A DNA stretch of 64,000 nucleotides from Tomocerus qinae (taxonomy: Eukaryota > Arthropoda > Collembola > Entomobryomorpha > Tomoceridae). How positions within the stretch are numbered: position 1 is the first letter of the stretch; each line of letters opens with the position of its first letter. The position numbers were made by a program, and so were the translations under genes. The notes under the pieces are model-generated. The model made no database searches and was not told where the DNA came from. It saw nothing but the letters and a program-made list of their open reading frames with translations. The stretch is from assembly GCA_020055645.1 (NCBI GenBank), contig CM034546.1, forward strand, positions 137,351,875-137,415,874, written 5' to 3'. Below are positions 47,405-59,717 of this stretch, in pieces.

Positions 47405-48095
47405 TAAAGTCGGCATGCCGTAAATTATTTTCAAATGCCGCATGCCGTAAAAGCCGTAGAATACATAATACACGTCATAGACAGTTTAATGGTAATTTTC
47501 AACTAATGGAAGAACAAAAAATATAATTTCGATCATGTTATAATCTTTACTCTACATAAACATAAACTGGGACATGCGCATGGGATTCTTTCACTATCCT
47601 TGAATAAATGTTTGTATATATGTCCGTAATATTTTGTAACTAATGAGTAAGGGTAATATTTTGTAACAAATGAGCAAAGGTAATATTTTGTAATTAATGA
47701 GCAAAGCCTAGACTACTGAGTCCAATCAACGGTCTATGAAATTCGGGCCAATGCGCAGTCGCTAGAAAGTCTATGAAATTCGGGCCAATGCGCAGTCGCT
47801 AGAAATTTACTGATTGCAACATTTTCTAGCACACTTTGTGTGCTAGGATTCAACTAGTAAATCATAACTGTCATAAGTTGAAAAAAGAATAAAAAATAAA
47901 TAAAAAATAAATAAAAATAAAATGAGTTTTCCCTTTTCAAAGCTTTTCAGCCACTACAAGTGCCATATAATGATGTTAATACACAATATTGATTTATAAA
48001 AGTACTTTTAGCGTGTTATTTCTCACTTTCCACATCAATTTATGTATATAAACAGCTAAAAACTTAAAAAATATTTTACGGCATGCGGCATTTAG
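47405..48095. mobile_element. Repeat family B, copy 2, with internal tandem repeats
   Basis: Starts AAGTCGGCATGCCGTAAATTA as copy 1 and ends AATATTTTACGGCATGCGGC. Internally it holds three units of about 26 bp around GGTAATATTTTGTAA (47620-47706) and two of about 38 bp (GTCTATGAAATTCGGGCCAA, 47731-47808) that copy 1 lacks, which explains its double length. Confidence 0.6.
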
Positions 48096-48461
48096 CTTTT
48101 TAGCTTGGGGAATCGATATGATTTTCGCGCAAATGTTTTGGTTACTTTTCTGGGTAACTCTATATAAATAGCCTCAAAGCTGATTTTCCTGAATAAAGTA
48201 CAGTACTGAAAAGGTACACCGACAATTTTGGAGGAATATGAAATCGATTCCCCAACCAAAGAAGTTCAACTGTATATGTATGGCACACACATGACTTTTG
48301 TATTAGATAGCTAAAAATAGATAGCGTGTCTTTCTATGGCGGTTTATGAATGTGTGTTATTGAATATCTTTTAGTCATTAGCTAAGGGTTTTGTTATAAA
48401 AATTATGGTTGCATATTTTGGAAGCATTGATTTAAAATCTAGTCATATGTAACTAGATGAT

Positions 48462-48895
48462 CCAGCCACGTTGGCTTGGTGGAGAACTCAGTCGTCTGAC
48501 TAATCAATGTGTGCTTCCATTGCCAGTTCGATTCTTTGGCTGGGTGAAATGGCCGAGGGCTGTTTGAAGGCGAGTGTTTGAGTTGTTAATGTGGAATTAC
48601 GACAAAGGTTAAGCACGAACCCGCAATTACAAGGGCCATCACATGGATACCTCGTGTCAACTTCCAGAGTAGCTTGGATAACCTGTCTTTGTTGGGCTAG
48701 TAGACTTTCGATAACAGTCCCACGATAGTGACTCGTAAATGACAGCCTTAGGCTGCTTAAGGCTTCTCGGGTATTAATTAACAACAATACCAGTGTTGAG
48801 GGAGTTGGCAATAGGCCCGTAATGAGGCCTGCGCCCAGTACTATCACTTTGTCACTATCACCCCATATAACATACATACATATAACTATATAACC
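48462..48895 (+). mobile_element. tRNA-derived SINE
   Basis: The head contains a pol III box A (TGGCTTGGTGG at about 48471) and, about 50 bp later, a box B (AGTTCGATTCT at about 48525), the spacing of a tRNA. A 350-bp unrelated body follows, and a simple tail near ACATACATACATATAAC. A minus-strand ORF of 125 codons across it is a by-product. Confidence 0.55.
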
Positions 48896-49084
48896 ACATT
48901 ATGTTTGTAAGCTTCAAACAAATTGAAATCAATGTATAATCGTTGCATATTTTAGAAGCATTGATTTAAAATCTAGTCACATGTCTTTAACTATATAACC
49001 ACATTATTTTTGTTAGCTTTAAAGAAATTGATATCGATGTATAACTGTTGCATATTTTGGAAGCATTGAATTAAAATCTAGTCA

Positions 49085-50028
49085 TATGTATCTATATATC
49101 TATAATATAATCCTAGAGTTGAAAAAAATTACGAATCTATCTATATTTGTCTGGTAGGAGAACTTAGGAAACCTACATATATTACGTAACGCAAAACCCT
49201 CTTCCCCATGTGTAACGCCAGTGCTGGCTGCAACATTTTTGAGTACCTCCTCCTCCTATCAACTGCATACGTAATATGTGCATGTTCCTTAAAAGCAAAA
49301 TGCGCATGCCCAATTAATTTTTTCAATAATTTACCCCAACGCATACCTTCATGTGCTACATTTAGTACATGTAGGTATGCGTTGGGGTACATTACTGAAA
49401 ACATTAATTCCTCTAAACAACCGAAATGAGTCGGTTCAAATTATTGTAACATCAAAATAATAATAGAAATTAACATAAGAAGGTTGAATGGTGGTGAGTC
49501 GTGATTGAATGGAAATGATTAGCGAAAGGGGACATTTCGTAATTATCCTAATGAGCTTAATTAAATAGCATTATCAAACTTCTAATACAAATTGGTTATG
49601 CTATATCGACAAACTTATTTAAAAAATTTTAGTAGACCTGGGTTTACTTTTTTTACTGCCCTCTTGATTCTTTTGGCAGTTCGCACAACTTTTTGTAGAA
49701 TTAAATAACAGTACTGGGTAACTAACTATTTACTCTTTTTTTGGTGACTTTGTGGGATTTTTTTCAAAAATGGAGTCTTTCATTTTTTCCTGCATTAGAT
49801 GCTGCGATCTACAGTTATTATTTTGGTTTAGAAATTTCCCTTTTATCAGAAAGTTGGGGCTGTAGCTAATTTTGCAACCAAAAGTATATTAATTTAAATA
49901 AACTTTGTATTTACAAAGTTAACATAATAACTTAAGGGATCTTTTCGAAATTGTTTTTAGTACTGCTGGGTGGCCCGCTGAATTTCTCTTGAGTGCTAGG
50001 TTTGCCCCTTAGCTGGGTTCACTAGTGT
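49085..50028 (+). mobile_element. Repeat family A, copy 4
   Basis: Complete layout: CTATATATCTATAATATAAT start, core GGTAGGAGAACTTAGGAAACC, 3' half ending TTAGCTGGGTTCACTAGT at 50028. It is interrupted by a 90-bp foldback at 49316-49405 that copies 2 and 3 lack. It abuts the truncated 3' side of the minus-strand receptor gene. Confidence 0.55.
49316..49405. mobile_element. 90-bp foldback nested in family A copy 4
   Basis: The two ends (33 bp, sharing TACCCCAACGCATACCT) are inverted with three mismatches and leave a loop of only about 24 bp. AATT is repeated at 49312-49315 and 49406-49409; a TTAA target is an equally good reading. The undisrupted sister copies read CCCAATTC across this point, which proves an insertion. 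Confidence 0.75.
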
Positions 50029-50185
50029 AACTATATAACCAAATTATTTTTGTAAGCTTTAAAGAAATTGATTACTTTGAATGTCAATTAATTTAAATAG
50101 TTATTTTTAATACGTTTTTACTATTCTTTAACCAAGGATTGTATAGACGATCTATTTTTGTTTCCTTTTGATAACGTCGCTATTG

Positions 50186-51754
50186 TTATATAGCTAATGT
50201 TCTCAATGCCATATGTGAACTTTCGAATAAGTTTCCAAAGAAAGACAGAACGATGACTAGGATCACAATGTGTATCAAGCCCAAGATGGGGAAAACAGCA
50301 TACGTTGCCAAGTCCAAAACGGTGTAGAGTTTTATTGTAGCCGAGGTGGATAAAATTACCGCGAAAGACAAAAGTGTGATTGCAATAGGGTAAACAGATG
50401 ATATAACGCTGTCTTGTAATAAAATGAGGAGAAGGTTCATTCTGTTGTAGATGTGGATCTTATATTTTAAGTTACCTTCAGTGACCCTATAAGCCTTTTG
50501 CACAATTGCTTTCTGGTCACCAGTTGAAGTGAAACTCAGTAGATGGAAACATAGTATTTTCAGGCTTTTTTAATGCATAATTCTCTACCTCCATCTACTG
50601 TACTTCACTTCAACTGGTGACCAGAAAGCAATCGTGCAAAAGGTTTATTTGAAAAAAGCTGTAAGTAAATATTATGTTGGTAGACTTAGACAATTATAAT
50701 ATAATCGTTAAAAGTAAAAGATTTACTAACCTGATATAGCGTAGCCAATAAAAGATGCGTACATATGTTATAAGGCTGTATATCCAGAGCAAATAGATCA
50801 CAAATAGGGAATCAAATAAGACGATTCCATGAATTACTCGCAGTATCCAGTCCACAATTCCACCCAGAAAATAGTTATTTTGCCGGAAGGACACGACATA
50901 TATTGTTCCCAAAGCTGCAGGCATCATCATAGCTGGAATAACGAATTTCATTAACCAAACCTCAATTTTTTGATGGGTCGTTCTCTTAATATCTCCATTT
51001 TGAGCTAAAATAATAAATAAAATAAGAATTGCAATATAGTTTCCAAAAGTTTCAGTCTATCAAGGAAAATTTTCTGTAACTCAGTTCAAATTACAGAGTG
51101 ACGCGTTTAGAAGGTACACAACGTTTAAAAAAGCTAATGAACCACCTACAGGACCCGTTTTAAACAGTCACCTTTGTTTCTTCTGCGAAATAATGAAAAC
51201 ATTTTGACCGTTATCCAAGTCCGAAGACCTTGATTGATTTTTTCTTTAAATTTTCGAATTTCAACATATTTAAGTTTTTCATGTGATTGTTTCATTACAT
51301 TTTTATAAATAAAATTTGAAAAAATAAAATTGATTTTACCTTTTGAGTAACAAATGGTTTCCAACATTAAATCCTCTAGTACTCTTTGGACCACTTCCTC
51401 TTTGATTGACACGCTGAAAACTACAACTCCAGAAACGATTTGAATATTCAAAGCCACAAAAGTTTGGGCCAGAGACGCTACGTCAACTATTTTTAGGTCA
51501 TTTCTTTGAACAGAAGAAATAAGGGCAGTTAGAATTACAAACGCCCCACTCAAGATTCCCAACAGCCTCTGAAATTCGCTCTTGGACTTGACATAAATAA
51601 ATTTTTCTTTCTCATTATTCCATTTGAATGGAACACAACCCAACTTGTGGGCAATATTAACATATTTTCCAAACCAATAAAAATTAATTTGATTTGAATT
51701 AAAAATTTTTGTTGCCTCGTTTATGAGGAATGTAATATACCCCTTTATGACCAA
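50186..51754 (-). CDS. Gustatory-type chemoreceptor, incomplete at both ends
   Basis: Minus-strand exons about 51754-51172, 51004-50727 and 50512-50186 join in frame (phases 1 and 0). The first has LGCVPFKWNNEKEKFIYV near its start, a segment common at the N-terminus of arthropod gustatory receptors; exons 2 and 3 give four or five membrane spans. No ATG precedes it in frame: a TGA stands directly before 51754, and a 48-codon ATG ORF from 51845 lies in another frame, so a frameshift or a missed first exon is possible. The protein stops after FFGNLFESSHMALRTLAI, before the last helix, and a family A repeat begins 158 bp further on. I think it is a decaying gene. Confidence 0.6.
50494..50643. 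repeat. Inverted duplication of a splice acceptor and exon start
   Basis: Arms 50494-50547 and 50590-50643, 54 bp each, about 92% complementary, loop 42 bp. The left arm contains the minus-strand acceptor CTGGTGACCAG and the first codons of receptor exon 3; the right arm is its mirror copy inside the intron just upstream. Confidence 0.85.
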
Positions 51755-51845
51755 TCAGAGATATTATATCCGATGCTAAAATATACTTTTCAGTCTCTTG
51801 ATATATTTGCAAACCAATTGCAGAATGCCTTTTTCTTAAATACAT

Positions 51846-53090
51846 TTTGTCCGGAAATGTTTAGACACCGTCAAGGATTGATTTGATTACAGCCATGATA
51901 TATTTTTCTTGTTGCCCTAATGTAATGATTCCGTCTTTAATGCTAATTCTTTTAATTAACTGTTCAGCCAGGTTAATTGCCCTTTAATTAAGTTTTGTTT
52001 GTACGGTTTGTTGGACTGGCCTGTTTACATTCTAAATATTATGATATAATTGCTTAGCTGGGTCCTTGAGAGACTTTTGGAGCGCGTGTGGACTTTTCAT
52101 TGTAAATTTAAGTTACTGTAGTAACACTTATGTCGTCAATAATTTTATGCTAGATATTTATAATATGCAATAAGTTAACATTTATTTTATTTTTGCAACG
52201 TGTACTATCTACTAAATTATACGTCAAAATGCAGAGGTCTTGCAAGTAAGTCTATTTTACGTGCATTGAATAACAAGGGAATGATTGAAAATGCGCCTCT
52301 TATTATTTATTTATTTATTTATGTGTACTTATATATGCACTTCAACATGAGAAAACGTTACCGAATAAATCATTCTTAAGAAACTGAATTTGTCAGCATT
52401 TTCGCGAAATAAGTTTATTAATAATCCTAGTCAATCATGCGGTTAATCAGCCAAATACCTAAATTCACTAACTAAAGTATTCATAGTTGTGTGCACTGTA
52501 TAACGGTTGTTTTCAAAGTGCTATGACTGCTATGACGAGTCGACAAGAGCCGAAAAATTAACTTGTATTATTGTCTTCTACTATAGACATTTGCCACGGG
52601 TTGGTATTTATATTATCATTTTTACATGTTTCATACACGCAAATTTCCGTTTGAAGATATAATACGATGAATGGAAAGTGGATTGAGCTGTGCTTCCGAA
52701 TTATGCACGATACGATGGTTGTCAATATTTATAATCAATGTCCATTTCTTCATTAAGACTCTATAATTAAGAACGAGTTACCCCGCTACTGTTGATTGAA
52801 ATTTGTGAAACTGGCTCCGATGTTACCCGTAGAGAAAGAGAATCATTAATATTACATTCCAAGCCACCATCTATCTGTTTGTTTGAGATTATGACGTTCC
52901 AAGAAACAAAAAACAAGAAGGGTACTGTAGGAATTGATATTGACATGCGAAATATGATGTTTTTTCCAGTTTATTGTTTTAAATTGTAAAGAAGTCCCGT
53001 AGTACTTTCTAATGGCATCTAAGTGAGGTGTTTCTCACTTCTGTACGCTTATCTATAATGATTATCTCAACACAGGGAGATTTCCTACTC
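51846..53090. other. Intergenic, nothing recognised
   Basis: AT-rich; a TTTA microsatellite at about 52300-52320. No exon-like structure beyond a 65-codon ORF at 52792-52989 without features. Confidence 0.4.
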
Positions 53091-53350
53091 AAATCAAGCA
53101 CGTATGCAGAACTGAGTTTCGGAGGGGGCTAAATTTCCAATAGATATTTTAAGTATATATATTCGCGCGTAGCGCGAAAATTTTTGGCATTTTTTGAAGG
53201 AAATGAGTCAAAAATGGCCTAAAAATGACAAATGATCGCACGGAGCGCGAAATTATTTGCTATTTTGAGAAAAAAATTCCCTTTTTCTTGGATTTCGGGG
53301 AGGGGGGGGGCTTCAGCCCATAAAGCCCATCCCTAAATACGTCCTTGACT
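53091..53350. mobile_element. Repeat family G, copy 1
   Basis: Ends CTCAAATCAAGCACGTATGC and TAAATACGTCCTTGACTCAAA are inverted. Inside are CGCGCGTAGCGCGAAAATTT, a second GCACGGAGCGCGAAATTA and a poly-G tract. The same ends and CGCG-hairpins occur at 59928-60093. Confidence 0.6.
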
Positions 53351-53946
53351 CAAATACATTATAGAATAGGGGGATTACGGATTAGTCAATGTTTAACGTG
53401 GGAAGTAGTCAGTCATTCATCCTACTTAAATCGTAAATATGTTTTGGTGGAAGGTTAAAGCCAAGAAAAACAACTAATAACTCAACTATACAAATAAAAG
53501 AAGTAAATAAGTTTATCAATGTTTTGATTTGAAATCAGTCGTGTAATCACTCATTTATCATCAATTTGGCAAACTAGGAGACTGCCGCGTAAAAGCTTAA
53601 TATGGTGTTGGCGACAATATGCCGGATCAAAAGCTAAGCTGAGCCACGGGTGTTTTTGTCGGAGATATATTATATTTATAGTTTCGGATAATTCCCATTT
53701 CCTACCAAAAACAACTTTTTATTTACATCGACCCATAAAAGTGTGAAACAAAAAAAAACATCCAGAAGCATATGTGGCCTTACCTTACTAGACTTAAGTA
53801 AATCTTAGAATTGAAAATAAGTAATTATCCGGGCTCTGTTTATAATGTATTAAACAACACAACAGACATCTACAGTGTACACATAAGATACTATTAATTT
53901 ATATCTCATGCATCGATAGTTTACAAATTATATTCGCATCAAAATC
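53351..53946. other. Intergenic, nothing recognised
   Basis: AT-rich DNA behind the 3' end of the dehydrogenase gene. No supported feature. Confidence 0.4.
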
Positions 53947-55826
53947 TTAATACATGTTTTTATGTATTACATTGAGCCCAACCAGTTTTAGTGAAACCTG
54001 CCAGAGCCTTTCTTGAAGACTTTTGTAATCCGCTGTGCGATTCGGTTCGTACTGTTTATTATTCAATAAGAAAATTCCACCAGTGTTTTCAATATCAGGA
54101 GAGAGTGCTGCATATATTATTGCTTCTCCTCCATCTTTTTCAGTCTAAAAATTGATTAATTAATTCGAACATCATTACCATGATTATTTTTGAATTGGGA
54201 TGAGAGTATGTAACTGTAAACTAATTGGGAATTTTTTAATTTGATTAACATATATCAGTTTTCCTAATGGATAAACATTGCGGCATTTTCTTAGTTTGTT
54301 TGTTACATAGTACAATGTATTTACATACTAGGATTTTACCCGAAAGATAGGTGAGAGTCGAGCCACATATTTTGTTAACTTTAACAAAATATTCCCATCA
54401 AATAATTTAGTACTAGGTATAATGCCAGGGTGCAGGGAATATACTCGAACATTAGTTGCTGCTTCTACCATTTGTCTGTCCAGGTATTTTGTGTTCATTA
54501 TAATAGCCAACTTTGAGTCAAAATACGCTTTGTAAGAAGAATACATCTTACTGAAAACAGAAAAAAAATCTCACTTGTTATTTTCAGAGAAATCGCATTT
54601 TATAAAATATTTTTGTAAATAGTCAGATGGTACAAGACTCTCTTACCTGTTCTGAAGGTCATCAAAATTAATGTTTCCTCCAAAATGAAGAATTGAAGAT
54701 GTGTTTATTATTCTGCAGCATTTGTCTGATGTAGCTCCTGTTTTTATCATAGTTGGCAGCAAAAGATTGGTCAACAGAAAGTGGCTTAAATAGTTAACTT
54801 GAAATTGAGACTCCATGTTATCTTTAGTAATTGCGAAAGGGACAATCATAATTCCAGCTATAACCAACACTCCACTTAATTTGTTTCATTGAAAGCGAGT
54901 TAACATTATTTATTTACTAATCTGACTCGAACGTACCGTTGTTAATTAGAAGGTGTATTTTGTTTGTTTTCGCCAAAACCATTTCGGAAAACTTTCGTAC
55001 TGAGTCCAATGAGGTTAATTCTAATTCTAAATACTCAAGGATTCCAGTTGTTATGCCCTCTTCACGTATTTTATCTTTTGCTTGCTTTCCCTTTTCCAGA
55101 TTTCTGACCCCTTGAACATAAAACGTCAAATAGTTTGCAGCAATAAATATTGTCATGCTACGTTATGATAAAATAATATTTAGCAGTTTTAAATAGTTAA
55201 GTAGTAAATTAGATAGAGAGATGTGGGTGCATTTTCGCAAAACTAGCTAATGTGTACTGTGTACTGATAATGTGAAAATAAAGGCTTGAATAAAAATTCT
55301 TTATTCGAATTGCCCCTGAAAAATCATTAGATAATGGGGGACGGCTTAGTTTGAAGAAATTAAATTGAAAAATGGCATTTTTACCCATTATAACATGAAA
55401 TTCGGCAGCTAGAAGCTTTTTCAAAGCTTCATATCCAATCCCTGCTGCTCCTCCGGTGATTACTGCAACATCTCCCTTCCTCGACGGAATTTCTGTATAG
55501 TGCAAATAGAAAAATGAAGCTTTGAAATGATACGTAAATGGTTTTTTAAAATTGTTTACGAAAACAAACATATAGGCACTTTAAAAACCAGGCATTTTTG
55601 AGTTTTTAGGAGGGTATATTAATTTTTCGGTATTGGGTATGGTAAGTTAGTTCAGGTAAAATGACTTACCTTGCAAATCAACCTTCTTGAACTTGACAAA
55701 TACTTCCAAAAGGAATAAATAGCTATATCCTATTATTTGCCCTACGAGGAAATGATAACTTCCATAGACCATTCCAAGTACATAGCGAAAGCCTCCTGCT
55801 ACAACTGAAACGTGTGTTGTGGACAT
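53947..55826 (-). CDS. Membrane-anchored short-chain dehydrogenase/reductase, DHRSX-like
   Basis: Six exons on the minus strand: 55826-55670, 55492-55385, 55110-54937, 54857-54647, 54550-54340, 54144-53947; 352 aa, all phases consistent. Residues 1-45 are hydrophobic and probably anchor the protein in the ER membrane. Then come the Rossmann motif TGGAAGIG (65-72), NNAG (145-148), SS near 183, catalytic Tyr226 and Lys230 (YFDSK) and HPG. Segments such as LINNAGIMIVPFA, VNYLSHFLLTNLLLP and NINFDDLQ point to the DHRSX group of NAD(P)-dependent enzymes, in which the human member acts on polyprenal/dolichal in dolichol synthesis. The family is secure, the exact substrate is not. I chose ATG 55826, the first in-frame ATG. 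Confidence 0.88.
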
Positions 55827-55967
55827 GACAATTATTCCAAACTCACTCAAATACTAAATGGTCAACTTCTTCAATTTAATCCACGAAAAATTCTCCTAAT
55901 AATTTGCTATCAATAATAATGCATGGTTAAGGGCTGCTTCTTGCTATGAGCTACATGAATTACGACT

Positions 55968-56459
55968 TACCGTAAATATCGATATAATGCCGCCTATCAA
56001 AATAATTCCGCGGAATTATTCCGATTTTACTTCGCTTTTTAGGCCGTTCCAAAAAATAGTTCTACGGATCGAAATAATTCCGCGTACCTTTACCTACGTA
56101 TTCATGTTACCGTAGGTAAAAGGCAAATTTACTAATGATAAGATAAAATACATAAGTGCATATTATTATGTATAACTAAGTAAGTAAGAACATTGACTTG
56201 AGGGAAAGTTTCTAGGTGTGTAGAATGATGGTAGTTTAGTTGCAGTCTGCATTGACTCTGAAATGCCAGAAGGAGGGGAAGAACGAGTATTTTTGACTCC
56301 AAAAAGACCCAGTACCTACGTGTCAAGAAATTTGACTTTTAATGTTATGTATGTGATTCAGTGTATCGAAATAATTCCGCGGCCGCGGAATTATTGCAGC
56401 CTTTTTTGGTGCGTTTGAAACAATAATTCCGCGAGAACCATGTCGATGTTTACGGTATA
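55968..56459. mobile_element. TIR element rich in CGCGGAATTATT palindromes
   Basis: Terminal repeats TTACCGTAAATATCGATAT and ATGTCGATGTTTACGGTA are inverted. Inside are several AATAATTCCGCGGAATTATT-type palindromes and a small hairpin TTTACCTACG/CGTAGGTAAA. About 490 bp, non-coding; it lies upstream of the dehydrogenase gene. Confidence 0.6.
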
Positions 56460-57280
56460 CCTGAAAATATATTAACGTGATCACTTTACTATTTGTAAAA
56501 ATCCTGAAAATGCTGAAAATGTCTAATGTAATCATTTGTAACTAATACCAACACCAAGAGGCAATGTAAATACCCTAGAGGAAATTGCCTAACAAAATAT
56601 AAATAAATAAAAACAGCTTAACAGATTATGTCTAATAATCTGTGCCCGGACAAACCCTATAGCCATGCAAAATACTTCAATAATGTAGTGTCTTTAATCT
56701 CCACGTTGACTTTTTGAACTGTTATCACCCCAGACAAAAGTGAGAAGCCATCCTTAAATGTTAAATAGGTACCTAACTATACTTAGACAGTTGTGTTAAT
56801 GAATATGGTGACTTGCACCATTGATGAAATGATGTATCCAAGCTAGTCACTTTTCCTGTTTATCACAACCTGTGACTACCACCACAAAATATTATAATGT
56901 CTATATAAAGAAACAAGAGTATAACATTTGCACATTGAGGAAATAATACGCCGTTTTTACGCAATTCACATCTAGACTAGACCTATCTGCTTTGCATTAA
57001 CTACCAATATATTTACGACTAAAGTGCAATTTCAACATACGAGGGAACTAGAAGTAATGAGTTTGCATTATTTGGGCTTCGCTTTAGTAGCTGTGAAGTG
57101 TGTGTGTTATTTTGCGAAAGCTTAAAGGATTATACTAGAAATAGTTTAGGTCACCATAGTCGCAGGCATTTGAAGTTCAACTTTTTAACCGGGTCGTATT
57201 GCACAGGGTCGTATTGAAAACGTCTATTACTTGTCTTGTACTAATGTGTGCTTTGCTATTACACTTTTGCTTATACCTGC
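56460..57280. other. Intergenic, nothing recognised
   Basis: A possible family C end (AAACGTCTATTA) near 57218. No gene. Confidence 0.4.
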
Positions 57281-57512
57281 AGCAGGGAACAAAATGAACC
57301 TTTTTTGCTTTTACCTTTTTTGTAAAAAAGGTAGGAGTAAGATCTTTAAAAAGCAGTCCTTTTTTGCCTTTTTTGATGTATCAGCATACCCCATTTACTT
57401 CCACTTTACATGCAAATGAGGTAAAAAAAGGTAAAAAGGAGTGTTTTTTTAGAAAAAGTACCTTATTACCTTTTTTGTAAAACAGGAGTACCTTTTTTGT
57501 TCCCTGACCTGC
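57281..57512. mobile_element. Repeat family E, copy 2
   Basis: Nearly symmetrical: CTGCAGCAGGGAACAAAA at the left, TTTTGTTCCCTGACCTGCAG at the right, with ACCTTTTTTG/CAAAAAAGGT blocks between. About 230 bp, non-coding. Confidence 0.6.
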
Positions 57513-59400
57513 AGGCGCATTACATGTGTACTCTAAATGTAAACTACATTTCCATAATATTATAACTACCCAACTCCTTACTGCCAAAGTTTAATTGTAC
57601 ATGAAATAATCATCTGATCGTCGCCCTATATTATGCTATATGGCATATACATCACACACATACGCCAATTGTGTATGTATTTTGCCTAACTCATATATGG
57701 ATGAATTATATACTAAATTTTCCTTGTAACATAATATATTAAATTATACTTGGTATATACGGATTCGAATATCAGAAAACACACAAAATGATACATTATA
57801 GTTGGTTGTATCGGTGGAAATATAAGTAGGCAGAGGCAGCTATTTTGCTTTACAAATTATCAAATTGCAAAAAAAGGAGTTTTTCCATTTTGGCAAATAA
57901 TTTTTTTTCTTTTTGGTTGGTGCAACCGATCCTTGAGAACATTTCCAGAGCTTATTTCTTTTTCATATTTTGCACTCTAGTTTGTGTTATTTTCAGGCTT
58001 TTTAAAATCTTATTTGATGGACTTTATTGCAAGTCTCCGGGCCCAGACCGAATCATGCGGTCGGGTCTAGGGGATCAGCCAACTTACTTAAGAATGGTCA
58101 TATTTCTGTGAAGAGGATCTTTTTATAATGCACCCAAAAATTAATTCGATCATTCTAAAATTTTAAACAGCACATAAAATATTTTTAACCTTAAGGTAGT
58201 TAGCTTTAAAATGCCAATATTATAACGATAGTAGTTGGAGTCAAAGTGGAAAAATACATTTACTTGTGCCGAGATTGAAAAATTTAAGTATCCATCCCGT
58301 CAGACGATTTTGACTATCAAAATTACAAGCTACACTAAGGAAACTGTATGTTTAAATTAAATCTTGGAGTTTTATTGCAATATATGGCAGTCGTGGATGC
58401 CCTATGAGACCGCCGTCAGTCAGTCTTATTGTAACTGTAAACTGCCGATTTCTATACATTGCCTTATTTTTATATCACCTTGATATTAACTTCTACGTTT
58501 ATGACCCATTGACCCATATTGACTTGATATATCTAGCTTATTGACTGTATTTCATTGTGTAGATAAAATATTATGATAATGTATTCCATAAAATATAGAT
58601 TATATTGATTTTCCTGCAGATATGCTTTGGACTCCGTGTAATCTTTATTCAATGGAGTAAATGTTACAAAACCTTGGATTCCACTTTTTAACAATAATTC
58701 ACTAACGATGGATAGATAAAATTTCACATGAGTGTTAAATTGAGAAATTCGTACATACCAGTTTGATAAGATTTAAATAATGTGCACATTTTTTAAAATT
58801 TAATTACATAATTATGTTTTTATAAAAATGAGTAATTCTTAGGTGGATATAGATCTGAGTATATCGACATTACTCGTTTAAAATTCAATGGTCACTGTGA
58901 GTCAAATAACTTTTATAATTATAATTAATTCGAGAAAACCTTGACTCACGGGTGTCATGAATTTCATTCAAGTTATATATATAATGATGATCTTCCATTC
59001 CAATTTATTATAATGGCTAATGATGGCAGTAGTATAAAATGTGCAACCAAGAAGAATTGTGCCCGACTACGGCTACAGCAATACATGCAGACCAAAGTCC
59101 ACAATGAGAGGAGATGTGAAGATGAAGAATCTTGGCTAGAAAAGTAACCCACATGGCAAGGCCAAACGCCAGACATCTTCTACTACTCAACCTATCCATA
59201 CTTGATATTTTCTTTCCTTGATTTCAACTTTCAAGTCTTACCGTGAGTTACCATTTTTACTTTTTTATTTTGAAGCTTGTTTTACGTTTTTAGCTTAATC
59301 TAACTAACTGATTCCTATTTACCAGTTTAGTATTGATACCGATAAAACAAAACATATAATGACATTCATGATATACAACACATACTTACAATATAATAGT
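57513..59400. other. Intergenic, no convincing gene
   Basis: ORFs at 57845-58111 (88 codons, hydrophobic patch) and 59013-59147 (44 codons from ATG, ending WLEK) show no known motif or splice context. Otherwise AT-rich. Confidence 0.4.
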
Positions 59401-59630
59401 ATTATTGTTCCAAAACATCCTTTCCTCTATTCATTAGAAAGACAATAGGCTTATCTTGGACGAGAACTCAGAGCCCATAAAATCCCCGTGGGAGATCCAA
59501 CTGCAACAATTGGACCTCCCACGTTGGTGCTCGGCTTAGAGTTTTCGTCCAAGATAAGCCTATTGCATTGTGCTATATGATTCATTGTCTTTCTAATGAA
59601 TAGAGGAAAGGATGTTTTGGAACAATAATA
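59401..59630. repeat. 230-bp foldback just upstream of the PKS fusion gene
   Basis: Left arm ATTATTGTTCCAAAACATCC to TTATCTTGGACGA; right arm TCGTCCAAGATAAGCC to GGATGTTTTGGAACAATAAT. The right arm has about 22 extra bases (near 59557-59580). The centre CGTGGGAG/CTCCCACG makes it fold almost to the tip. Confidence 0.85.
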
Positions 59631-59717
59631 CAAGACGGGTTAGTTAGTAGCCTACATCAATACATTCATATATAAAAAAGGCCAGCAAAAATAATAAAAG
59701 ATGTTTTTAGGAGAAGC

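Noticed and set aside
48500..48877. 125-codon minus-strand ORF
   Set aside because: Falls entirely within the tRNA-derived SINE and has no domain.
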